A stretch of 5,182 nt of DNA from JACCYX01 sp964610045 (GTDB lineage Bacteria; Chloroflexota; Chloroflexia; Thermomicrobiales; UBA6265). The notes under the pieces are model-generated. The model saw only the letters and a list, made by a program, of their open reading frames with translations, had not been told where the DNA came from and made no database searches. Shown here in pieces: positions 1 through 5,182 of the stretch. The stretch is taken from the NCBI GenBank assembly GCA_964610045.1, contig CAZSUN010000192.1, positions 1 through 5,182 of the forward strand. The letters run 5' to 3'. The position numbers were made by a program, and so were the translations under genes. How positions within the stretch are numbered: position 1 is the stretch's first letter; each line of letters starts with the position of its first letter.

Positions 1-49
1 GAAGCATGCGGGTCGTGGTGCATAGCTTACTCGCGTTTCCGGTTGGCGT

Positions 50-104
50 TCAGGAATGGGGCGTGGGTGATCTCGACGCGGCAGCCTTGGCCAACGGCTT
101 GGTC
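50..104. repeat. Left copy of a 55-base imperfect direct repeat
   Basis: Bases 50-104 match 5128-5182 in the same orientation without gaps, with 8 substitutions (47 of 55 identical). The match stops abruptly at the shared minus-strand stop codon: below position 50 the two flanks are unrelated. On the other side the second copy runs off the window, so the full repeat may be longer. Confidence 0.85.
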
Positions 105-213
105 TGCCAGTAGCGGGGTTCCACCGGGTCGACCCTCTGGCGCCGCTCGTTCAGCGGAAGGTTATCGCAGGACACACCGTGAACGCTGCGGCCGTCGACG
201 CGAGACGGGTACC

Positions 214-239
214 TCCGGCAGGACCGACCCGCGGCCGGA
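214..239 (-). terminator. Weak hairpin just after the response regulator gene
   Basis: Perfect 6-base arms TCCGGC (214-219) and GCCGGA (234-239) enclose a 14-base GC-rich loop, directly beside the regulator's stop codon at 242-240. There is no T-rich run after it on the minus strand, so it may be a Rho-independent terminator without a U tail, or chance in GC-rich DNA. Confidence 0.2.
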
Positions 240-914
240 TCACGGGGCTTGGCCTGGCTGGACCAGCCCTCCTTCGTAGGCAAGCACCACGAGCTGGGCA
301 CGGTCACGAGCTCCCAGTTTCATCATCGCCCGGTTCGCGTGGGTTTTGACGGTGAGTGGCGAGAGGTACAGGGCCTGGGCGATTTCTTCATTGCTCAGGC
401 CGGTCGCAACCAGTGTCATGATCTCACGTTCCCGAGTCGTGAGCAGGTGAAACGACTCTGGCTCGGACGTTGGCCCGGCGAGCGCCTGTTGGGACAGGTG
501 GGTAAGGAGCCCGCGGGTCGCGCGTGGTGAGAGGAGCGCGTTCCCTTCGGCCACGGTCCGGATGGCGTCGAGCAGTTCTCTCGGCTCCACGCCTTTCCCA
601 AGAAAGCCACTGGCGCCGGCACGGACCGATTCGATGACGAATTCGTCCACCTCGAACGTCGTCAGCATGACGACGCGGACACCCGCGAGGTCGAGATCAG
701 CAGTTATCTGGCGAGTGGCGGTGATCCCATCCATATCCGGCATCCTGATGTCCATGAGCACGACATCCGCGCGGCTGGACCTGGCCAACCGCACCGCTTC
801 GGCACCGGTGGAGGCCTCGGCAACCACGGCCAGGTCCGGGGCGGAGTCGATGAGTGCCTTGAAGCCAGCCCTGATGAGTGTTTGGTCGTCGGCGAGCAAC
901 ACACGAATTGTCAT
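240..914 (-). CDS. NarL/FixJ-family response regulator (REC + LuxR-type HTH)
   Basis: A 224-residue cytoplasmic DNA-binding response regulator of normal family length. The receiver domain spans about residues 1-120. It has the acidic pair D9-D10, phosphoacceptor D55 in VVLMDIRMPDMDG, switch threonine T85 in VVMLTTFE and the conserved lysine K107 in GFLGKG. The GFLGKGVEP wording in place of GFLLKD is, as I recall, common in an actinobacterial-type subgroup. A linker of about 35 residues leads to a LuxR-type helix-turn-helix at about 158-217 (LTTREREIMTLVATGLSNEEIA, then LSPLTVKTHANRAMMKLGARDRAQ). The start is well supported: ATG at 914-912 overlaps the kinase stop by one base and is preceded by GGAG seven bases upstream. 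It should be phosphorylated by the adjacent kinase and act as a dimer on promoter DNA. Its likely targets are its own operon and the divergent exporter gene, which is inference. All key residues are present. Confidence 0.95.
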   Translation of the reverse strand: MTIRVLLADDQTLIRAGFKALIDSAPDLAVVAEASTGAEAVRLARSSRADVVLMDIRMPDMDGITATRQITADLDLAGVRVVMLTTFEVDEFVIESVRAGASGFLGKGVEPRELLDAIRTVAEGNALLSPRATRGLLTHLSQQALAGPTSEPESFHLLTTREREIMTLVATGLSNEEIAQALYLSPLTVKTHANRAMMKLGARDRAQLVVLAYEGGLVQPGQAP

Positions 915-2191
915 CAGTCGTCTCCGGCGAGTGGCAGGGTGAGGCGGACGCGAAACTGGCCATCGGTGGTTGGCCCGATGTCGATGGTACCTCCTGCCGC
1001 AGCAGCTCGCTCCCGCATCCCGATTACGCCATGACCCTGCGATGAGCCGGTTTGCCTGTCGGCAACGTAGTCGTTGAGGATCTCGATGACCAGCGTGCCT
1101 GGCTGGTAGTCGGTATGCAGCCGGACGCGCGAGCCAGAGCCGTGGCGATGGGCGTTCGTCAGGGACTCCTGCACGATCCGGAAGGCTGCGAGCCCGGTGG
1201 ATGGCGTGATCGCCGTGGGGGTGCCGCTTGTGCGGTAGTCGATGTCGGCATCGCTCGCAGAGAACGCGGCGACCAGCCGATCGAGATCGCCGAGTGACGG
1301 CAGGGGATCGGTTGAGTTCAGCTGGTCGCCGGTGCGGCGCATCACATTCAGGATGCTTCCCAGTTCGTGGAGGACGGAGCTTGCTCCGCGCCGGACGTGT
1401 CCGAGCGCCACTTCGGCACCGGCTGGGTCGTCGTGCAGGAGGTGCGCCGCGACGCCTGCCTGCACGCTGATGACGGCGATGTGATGCGCAACGACATCGT
1501 GCAGTTCCCGGGCAATGCGCAGCCGCTCTTCGATCACGAGCCGGTCAGCTTCCTCCTCGCGTGCGCGCGCGGCACGTTCCCATTGTGCGAGGGCATTCTC
1601 TGACCGTGCAGCGCGGTACGCTCGTCTGCTGCGCACCGCATCGCCTGCCGCGGTGGCAACGATCATCCAGGCGATCTGCTCGAGACTATCGGCTACGAAC
1701 CACGATCCGGATGTGGTGTGCGAGGCCGTGACAAACAGTACCGACGCGCAGACGACTCCGGCGACCCAGGCAGCCCTGCGGCTGCAGGTGGAGCTCACGG
1801 TGTAGAGGGCGAGGAAGGCGGCGACGCGCAATATCGGTTGGCCGTCGTTGGGGATCAGTGACCACGCGGCGGCGATGAGCGCAGCTGCAAGGACAGGCCA
1901 TGGTGCGAGGCGGCGCAGCACGATCAAGCCCGTTGCAAGGAGGCAGCACAGCACGTCGACCAGATTCAGCCTGGCGCCGGTATCGCCCACATCGAAGGCC
2001 TCGAACATCAACGCGGCCGTCGACGCGGCAGCGGCAATTCCCAGATCGATGACCAGCGGACGGGCCTCGAGCCACTTCCAGGCCAATGCGCCCATCAACT
2101 CGTTCGAGCCCTGGTCTACCGTGGCCGAATCGTCGTCCAGCCGGCCAACCGGTCTGGATTCCGTTCGCGAGGGGTTTCCGTCAGATTGCAT
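914..2191 (-). CDS. Membrane sensor histidine kinase, HisKA_3/HATPase_c (DesK/LiaS-like)
   Basis: A 425-residue sensor kinase that should autophosphorylate on His231 and pass the phosphate to D55 of the downstream regulator. The N-terminal half has about six hydrophobic segments (near residues 45-63, 75-92, 97-113, 119-134, 141-156, 168-184) with short loops and no large extracellular domain. Sensing is therefore probably within or near the membrane. A charged, probably helical linker (about 186-220) leads to the HisKA_3 dimerisation domain with ERLRIARELHDVVAHHIAVIS (H231, D232). The ATPase domain (about 333-422) has the N box ESLTNAHRHG (E342, N346, H350), the segment IEILNDY and the glycine motif GHGVIGMRERA (386-396). 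The start is uncertain. The ATG at 2191 gives a hydrophilic 32-residue leader and has no clear Shine-Dalgarno sequence; ATG at 2095 (MGALAWKW) would begin nearer the first helix but also lacks a good one. The specific signal cannot be read from the sequence. Confidence 0.93.
   Translation of the reverse strand: MQSDGNPSRTESRPVGRLDDDSATVDQGSNELMGALAWKWLEARPLVIDLGIAAAASTAALMFEAFDVGDTGARLNLVDVLCCLLATGLIVLRRLAPWPVLAAALIAAAWSLIPNDGQPILRVAAFLALYTVSSTCSRRAAWVAGVVCASVLFVTASHTTSGSWFVADSLEQIAWMIVATAAGDAVRSRRAYRAARSENALAQWERAARAREEEADRLVIEERLRIARELHDVVAHHIAVISVQAGVAAHLLHDDPAGAEVALGHVRRGASSVLHELGSILNVMRRTGDQLNSTDPLPSLGDLDRLVAAFSASDADIDYRTSGTPTAITPSTGLAAFRIVQESLTNAHRHGSGSRVRLHTDYQPGTLVIEILNDYVADRQTGSSQGHGVIGMRERAAAAGGTIDIGPTTDGQFRVRLTLPLAGDD
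922..925 (-). promoter_or_regulatory. Ribosome binding site of the response regulator, inside the kinase 3' end
   Basis: Minus-strand GGAG lies seven bases before the regulator's ATG and within the last codons of the kinase gene. Together with the TGATG stop/start overlap this indicates translationally coupled synthesis of kinase and regulator. Confidence 0.7.
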
Positions 2192-2300
2192 GGGAACGAC
2201 ACACGATGGCGGCTGCCTCGCGTGTGGCGGTCGTGATCAGACCTTCCCGCGGCAGCGGGTTGCCAGCGAACCTGTCGTGATCGATCAACCGCGGCGACAT
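2181..2300 (-). CDS. Possible 39-codon leader ORF overlapping the kinase start
   Basis: ATG at 2300-2298 is preceded by AGGA with nine bases between. The frame runs 39 codons (starting MSPRLIDHDRFAGNPL) to a TGA at 2183-2181, overlapping the kinase start at 2191 by 11 bases. About three quarters of third codon positions are G or C. The overlap would allow translational coupling to the kinase, which has no good ribosome site of its own. I recognise no family, the peptide has no membrane segment, and an ORF this short can occur by chance in GC-rich DNA. It could also be the remnant of a longer gene. Confidence 0.2.
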   Translation of the reverse strand: MSPRLIDHDRFAGNPLPREGLITTATREAAAIVCRSHAI

Positions 2301-2308
2301 GTGGTTCC

Positions 2309-2314
2309 ATCCTA
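2309..2314 (-). promoter_or_regulatory. Candidate -10 box of the kinase-regulator operon
   Basis: The minus strand reads TAGGAT, matching TAnnnT, about 120 bases before the kinase ATG at 2191. The region 16-18 bases upstream has only a weak -35 candidate. If this is the real -10, transcription would begin near 2302, which would remove the ribosome site of the small ORF at 2300-2181. Confidence 0.15.
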
Positions 2315-2354
2315 CAGCCCGTTGCGGTGAGCTTGATCGGTGTTCGGTCGTGTA

Positions 2355-2396
2355 GGGACAGCCCAGGCGCGCAGCGCCGTGTGGCTGTCCTGTTTT
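2355..2396 (+). terminator. Intrinsic terminator-like hairpin with T tail, upstream of the exporter
   Basis: Outer arms GGACAGCC (2356-2363) and GGCTGTCC (2383-2390) are perfectly complementary. Inside them lies a second perfect stem, GGCGC (2366-2370) and GCGCC (2374-2378), around the loop GCA. The structure is followed at once by TGTTTT (2391-2396). Arms plus T tail fit Rho-independent termination on the plus strand; read on the minus strand there is no T run. It lies about 300 bases before the exporter start and no recognised plus-strand gene ends here. It may block antisense read-through from the kinase gene into the exporter, attenuate a long exporter leader, or mark the end of an unrecognised RNA or lost gene. 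Confidence 0.6.
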
Positions 2397-2570
2397 CGCA
2401 ATCAACGTCCCTGCAACACGCTGTAGCCTGGTCATGGTGACTCGCCTCCGGGTATCTGCAAGGCGTCTCCATGTTCGCGTTCGCAGCCGTTCGCGGCATC
2501 GTCTGGGCGAAGGCACAACAGATACTCCATCGGCAGTACCCGGACCCATCGTCCAACCGGCCCTGTCGGT

Positions 2571-2592
2571 CCCTACTGCGTTTGCAGTAGGG
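2571..2592. promoter_or_regulatory. Perfect 9+9 bp inverted repeat, candidate operator of the exporter gene
   Basis: Arms CCCTACTGC (2571-2579) and GCAGTAGGG (2584-2592) are exact reverse complements separated by GTTT, centred about 114 bases before the exporter ATG. No T run follows on either strand, so a protein-binding site is more likely than a terminator. A single GCAGTA half-site occurs at 2533-2538, 51 bases upstream of the matching half in the palindrome, close to five helical turns. The dyad suits a dimeric regulator such as the adjacent NarL-type protein, but that link is inference. Confidence 0.5.
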
Positions 2593-2682
2593 CTGACTCC
2601 TGCGCGCGCGGGATGCCATTGGTCCGCAGGTTTCCCATGATGAATGAGGAGATCGTTCGGCGGTCATCGTTTCGGCATCGTC

Positions 2683-2687
2683 AGGAG
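2683..2687 (+). promoter_or_regulatory. Ribosome binding site of the MMPL exporter
   Basis: AGGAG with eight bases before the ATG at 2696. This fixes the exporter start: nearby upstream ATGs (2637, 2640, 2644) are in other frames. Confidence 0.8.
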
Positions 2688-2695
2688 TTTACGGG

Positions 2696-5137
2696 ATGTT
2701 CTTTCGGCTGGGCGCCTGGTGTCACGACCACGGCAAGACGGTCGTGGGGTCCTGGGTTGCCATCGTCATCATCGGGGCAGTGCTTGCCGGGACAGTTGGC
2801 GTCGCCTTTCGTGAGGAGTTCAACCTGCCGGCGTCTGAGTCGCGGGACGGGTTCGATCTCCTTGAAGAAGCATTCGGCGGCACTGGGACGAACGCGACGG
2901 GCACCATTGTCTTCAAGGCCGAGCAAGGGGTCCGGGATCCCGAAGTCCAGGCGGAGATGGAGCAGCTGTTCGCGGCGGTGGGCGAACAGCCTGGAGTGCT
3001 CACGGTCATCAGCCCGTACAGCGAAGCGGGTTCCGGACAGATTTCGGAAAACGGCCTGATCGCCTATGCCACCGTGGACATGCCCGCCGGGATAGAGTCT
3101 GCCGAATCGCAGGAGATCGGCATCTTTATCGAGGAACACGAGCCTGTCGTCGACGGCCTTACCGTGGAACGCGGAACCTTTCTCTTCGCATCGTCAAGCG
3201 CGCCGCTGGCGGAAGCCATCGGACTTGCGTTTGCGATCGTCATTCTGGTCGTTGCCCTCGGCTCCGTCCTGTACATGGGGCTGTCGGTTGGCGTGGCATT
3301 GGCGGGTATTGGCGCAGGGTTCTGTGTCGTCGTCCTGCTCGGTCACGTCATGGCGGTCCCGGAAGTGGCGTCCATTCTCGGCATCATGATGGGCCTTGGC
3401 GTCGGGATCGACTACGCACTGCTGATTGTGACCCGCTACCGCGAGCAACTCAGGTCTCGTCATACCGTGCGCGAGGCGGTCGCGACATCGATCGATACCG
3501 CTGGCAGATCAGTGGTGTTCGCCGGCTTTACCGTGGTGATTTCGTTGCTCAGTCTGATGCTGGTCGGTGTCAGGTTCGTACAGAGTCTCGGACTGGCCGC
3601 CGCGGCAGTCGTGGCCGTCGCCATCCTTGCATCGGTAACACTCCTGCCAGCCCTGCTGGGCATCATGGGGACGCGTGGCGAGGTCATCCGCTGGCGCGGG
3701 CTTGTTGCCGCCGGCTTGATTGCGGTTGGCATGCTGGGCGTCGGCCTCAAGATCACCCCAATAGGTGTGGTTGGAGCCCTGTCGGGCATCGTGGTCCTGC
3801 TGGCCAGCCTGTTTGTCGCGCCACTCAGACGCGAGGTGCCGAAGCGGCCAGAGTCCCCGCCACAGGCAACCCTGGCTTACCGGTGGAGCCGGGTTGTGCA
3901 GGGTCGGCCATGGCTCTGCACGATTGGGGCGGTGGCAATTCTGCTGACGCTGGCGATTCCGGTGCTGTCGCTGCAATCCGGCTTTGCCGATGAGAGCAAT
4001 GCCCCTGAAAACTCGACGACCCGGAAAGCCTACGATCTCATTGCTGAAGGATTTGGTCCAGGTTACTCCGGTCCGCTCCTGCTGGTTGCACGGTTGCCTG
4101 CGGACACATCCGCCGCGGAACTCGATGCGGTCACCTCTGCCGTTCAGGCGGATACTGGCGTGGCGTTCGTTTCTCCCGCTGTCGTCAGCGCGGGAGGTGA
4201 CGCGGCGATGTGGCACCTGGTGCCAACGACCGGCCCGCAAGAGCATGCCACCTCCCAACTGGTTGGCCGGTTGAGGCATGGAGTCATGCCCCCGGTTGAA
4301 GACCAGGTCGGGTTCGACGTCTACGTGACCGGCGCGAATGCCGTGAACATCGACTACGCGGACTATCTCCAGTCCCGGCTGCCCTACGTTTTCGCTGTGG
4401 TCCTGGGGCTCTCGTTCATCCTGTTGACGGTCGTGTTCCGGTCACTGTTCGTGCCGCTCAAGGCAGTGATCATGAACCTGTTGTCGGTTGGTGCGGCGTA
4501 CGGCGTCGTTGTTGCCCTGTTCCAGTGGGGGTGGCTCAGTGCCGTTACCGGTGTTCAGCCAGCTCCGATCGAGCCGTGGGCGCCCATGTTGCTCTTCGCG
4601 ATCGTATTCGGGCTGTCGATGGACTACGAAGTGTTCCTGCTCTCGCGGGTGCGCGAGGAGTGGTTGCGCAGTGGCGAGAGCAGCCGGGCGGTGGCCGATG
4701 GGCTGGCCTCGACCGCACGAGTGATTACGGCTGCCGCATCGATCATGGTGATGGTTTTCGGCAGTTTCCTGCTGGATAGCGATCGTGCGATCAAGCTGTT
4801 GGGCGTGGGGTTGGCCATTGCTGTTCTGCTGGATGCCACGATCGTGCGGATGCTGCTGGTTCCGGCGACCATGGAGCTTCTTGGAGACCGCAACTGGTGG
4901 CTGCCGCGATGGCTCGACCGGCTGATTCCGGTCGTCGACGTCGAGGGTCAGGCCGGTGGGCACGCGACAGGGAAGTCGCAGTCTCGCCAGCGATCGATCC
5001 TCCCTCTTCACGGGATGACGTTTGAGCCCGCGAAGCGTACGCAAGTGAGCAACGAACTGGCGGGACGTCCTTCAGGACCTCCCGCCGCTCCTGGTGGCGT
5101 GTCGTCGACACGTTCCACTTGTGGAGATCAGGAATGA
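2696..5137 (+). CDS. MMPL-family (RND superfamily) membrane exporter
   Basis: An 813-residue inner-membrane transporter with the twofold RND plan, expected to export lipids, drugs or other hydrophobic molecules using the proton gradient. TM1 is near 16-37, followed by an extracytoplasmic domain (about 38-171) and TM2-TM6 between about 172 and 324. TM7 (about 408-427) is followed by a second extracytoplasmic domain (about 428-562) and TM8-TM12 up to about 724. The proton-relay pairs are present in both halves: D239-Y240 in GLGVGIDYALLIVTRYRE (TM4) and D643-Y644 in FGLSMDYEVFLLSRVREEW (TM10), equivalent to the Asp-Tyr pairs of mycobacterial MmpL3. Two features are unusual. Residues about 335-377 form two further hydrophobic segments between the halves. 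After the normal end near 750 a polar tail of about 60 residues overlaps a convergent gene. Substrate is not deducible. Divergent placement from a two-component operon suggests signal-dependent expression. Confidence 0.93.
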   Translation: MFFRLGAWCHDHGKTVVGSWVAIVIIGAVLAGTVGVAFREEFNLPASESRDGFDLLEEAFGGTGTNATGTIVFKAEQGVRDPEVQAEMEQLFAAVGEQPGVLTVISPYSEAGSGQISENGLIAYATVDMPAGIESAESQEIGIFIEEHEPVVDGLTVERGTFLFASSSAPLAEAIGLAFAIVILVVALGSVLYMGLSVGVALAGIGAGFCVVVLLGHVMAVPEVASILGIMMGLGVGIDYALLIVTRYREQLRSRHTVREAVATSIDTAGRSVVFAGFTVVISLLSLMLVGVRFVQSLGLAAAAVVAVAILASVTLLPALLGIMGTRGEVIRWRGLVAAGLIAVGMLGVGLKITPIGVVGALSGIVVLLASLFVAPLRREVPKRPESPPQATLAYRWSRVVQGRPWLCTIGAVAILLTLAIPVLSLQSGFADESNAPENSTTRKAYDLIAEGFGPGYSGPLLLVARLPADTSAAELDAVTSAVQADTGVAFVSPAVVSAGGDAAMWHLVPTTGPQEHATSQLVGRLRHGVMPPVEDQVGFDVYVTGANAVNIDYADYLQSRLPYVFAVVLGLSFILLTVVFRSLFVPLKAVIMNLLSVGAAYGVVVALFQWGWLSAVTGVQPAPIEPWAPMLLFAIVFGLSMDYEVFLLSRVREEWLRSGESSRAVADGLASTARVITAAASIMVMVFGSFLLDSDRAIKLLGVGLAIAVLLDATIVRMLLVPATMELLGDRNWWLPRWLDRLIPVVDVEGQAGGHATGKSQSRQRSILPLHGMTFEPAKRTQVSNELAGRPSGPPAAPGGVSSTRSTCGDQE
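5059..5086 (-). terminator. Stem-loop inside the exporter's last codons, probable terminator of the convergent gene
   Basis: Twelve-base arms GGCGGGACGTCC (5059-5070) and GGACCTCCCGCC (5075-5086) pair with one mismatch around the loop TTCA. The stem lies 49 bases before the exporter stop but about 41 bases beyond the stop of the minus-strand gene (5130-5128). Its position suits termination of that gene best; the following minus-strand bases (AGTTCGTTGCT) are mildly T-rich. It could stop transcription from both sides, in which case it would clip the exporter mRNA before its stop codon. Confidence 0.45.
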
Positions 5138-5182
5138 GGGGTGGATGACCTCGATGCGGCAGCCTTGGTCAGCGGCTTGGTT
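5128..5182 (-). CDS. 3' end of an unidentified gene, cut by the window edge
   Basis: The minus strand reads TKPLTKAAASRSSTPHS and stops at TGA (5130-5128), the same ending as the left-edge remnant. Of the seven base differences that fall in complete codons, five are silent in this frame; the eighth, at the window edge, falls in a third position. That pattern supports real coding in this frame. The gene converges on the exporter and their ends overlap by ten bases. Only 17 codons are visible and I cannot name the family. A longer alternative frame (NQAADQGCRIEVIHPSFL, stop at 5074-5072) is open too, but every difference from the left copy would then change the amino acid. Confidence 0.45.
   Translation of the reverse strand, partial: TKPLTKAAASRSSTPHS
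5128..5182. repeat. Right copy of the 55-base imperfect direct repeat
   Basis: Matches 50-104 in the same orientation at 47 of 55 bases, truncated by the window edge. Together the two copies bracket the whole kinase-regulator-exporter module, about 5.08 kb apart. Confidence 0.85.

Larger units (their letters stand above)
50..239 (-). pseudogene. 3' remnant of an unidentified gene, paralogous to the gene end at the right edge
   Basis: On the minus strand the last codons read TKPLAKAAASRSPTPHS then TGA at 52-50. The right edge of the window encodes the same ending with 15 of 17 residues identical and the stop at the same place. The open frame continues upstream through RVDPVEPRYWQ, but the response regulator ends at 240 on the same strand, so there is room for only about 60 codons. 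A GTG at 175-173 could start a 41-residue peptide but has no visible Shine-Dalgarno sequence. I read this as the surviving C-terminal end of a larger gene whose 5' part was lost when the two-component genes arrived or were rearranged. I do not recognise the family. Multi-copy gene ends like this are often transposase or integrase tails, but nothing here proves that. The exact 5' limit is unknown. Confidence 0.4.
2192..2695. other. Divergent intergenic regulatory region between kinase and exporter genes
   Basis: These 504 bases hold no convincing full-length gene. From left to right they contain a TGATCA site (2234-2239) and a palindrome TGATCGATCA (2278-2287), both near the kinase gene. A minus-strand TAGGAT (2314-2309) fits a TAnnnT -10 box but lacks a good -35 partner. 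Then come a plus-strand terminator-like hairpin (2355-2396), three copies of GTTCGC (2473, 2479, 2489), a lone GCAGTA half-site (2533-2538), a perfect inverted repeat (2571-2592) and the exporter's Shine-Dalgarno sequence (2683-2687). Both promoters must lie here, but I could not place a sigma-70-like pair with confidence for either direction. Confidence 0.6.

Noticed and set aside
2..28. Imperfect hairpin AAGCATGC ... GCAT-A-GCTT near the left edge
   Set aside because: Short arms with a bulge and a 10-base loop. It could be a terminator for the left remnant but is not distinguishable from chance.
51..113. Plus-strand reading of the left repeat (GVGDLDAAALANGLVCQ)
   Set aside because: It shares the same wobble positions as the minus frame, but fewer differences are silent and the right copy has a stop codon inside the repeat (TGG changed to TGA), so the minus-strand reading is better.
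126..135. Ten-base palindrome GGGTCGACCC
   Set aside because: Isolated, lies in the remnant region with no nearby promoter, and is likely chance in GC-rich DNA.
2246..2259. Small hairpin CCCGC-GGCA-GCGGG in the kinase leader
   Set aside because: Five-base GC arms are expected by chance at this base composition and there is no supporting context.
2190..2330. Plus-strand frame starting MGTTHDGGCLACGG and ending 25 bases before the terminator-like hairpin
   Set aside because: The CxxC pair and the placement before a terminator are tempting, but there is no ribosome site, the frame continues upstream as an antisense shadow of the kinase, and the peptide is not recognisable.
2116..2667. A 183-codon minus-strand open frame covering most of the intergenic region
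   Set aside because: It overlaps the kinase N-terminus out of frame, has an Arg/Cys-rich low-quality composition and no recognisable motif.
3509..4279. A 256-codon minus-strand open frame inside the exporter gene
   Set aside because: It is antisense to a clearly real MMPL gene, with a composition rich in Arg, Gln and His typical of a shadow frame in GC-rich DNA, and shows no recognisable domain.
1..5182. CRISPR array, tRNA or rRNA genes
   Set aside because: No regularly spaced repeats, no tRNA-like cloverleaf and no rRNA signature were seen on either strand.

Overview
This window holds one compact regulatory and transport module from a high-GC bacterium (about 60% GC by eye, GC-rich third codon positions). 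The protein families and the short GGAG/AGGAG ribosome sites suit Actinomycetota or a high-GC Chloroflexota relative. The sequence alone does not decide between them.

Layout. (a) Positions 1-239 carry no complete gene, only what looks like the 3' end of an unidentified minus-strand gene with its stop at 50-52. (b) 240-914 (minus) is a NarL/FixJ-type response regulator. (c) 914-2191 (minus) is its membrane histidine kinase of the HisKA_3 (DesK/LiaS-like) type; kinase and regulator overlap by one base (TGATG) and form an operon. (d) 2192-2695 is a 504-base divergent intergenic region. It contains a strong plus-strand terminator-like hairpin, a perfect 9+9 bp inverted repeat, TGATC-type palindromes and possibly one short ORF. 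(e) 2696-5137 (plus) is an 813-residue MMPL/RND-superfamily exporter. (f) The last 55 bases contain a second copy of the gene end seen at the left edge, again on the minus strand, converging on and overlapping the exporter's end.

How it may work. The kinase probably senses a membrane or envelope signal and phosphorylates Asp55 of the regulator, whose HTH would act in the divergent intergenic region. The exporter next door is the obvious candidate target. This is inference from divergent layout; no binding site is proven.

The least ordinary feature is the pair of flanking direct repeats (47/55 identical). Their differences are mostly silent when read as a minus-strand gene end, so the module sits between two paralogous gene ends, the left one apparently truncated. 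Also notable are two extra hydrophobic helices between the exporter's halves and its tail, which runs through a hairpin into the neighbouring gene. I see no clearly new system: the core is a familiar two-component system plus exporter.
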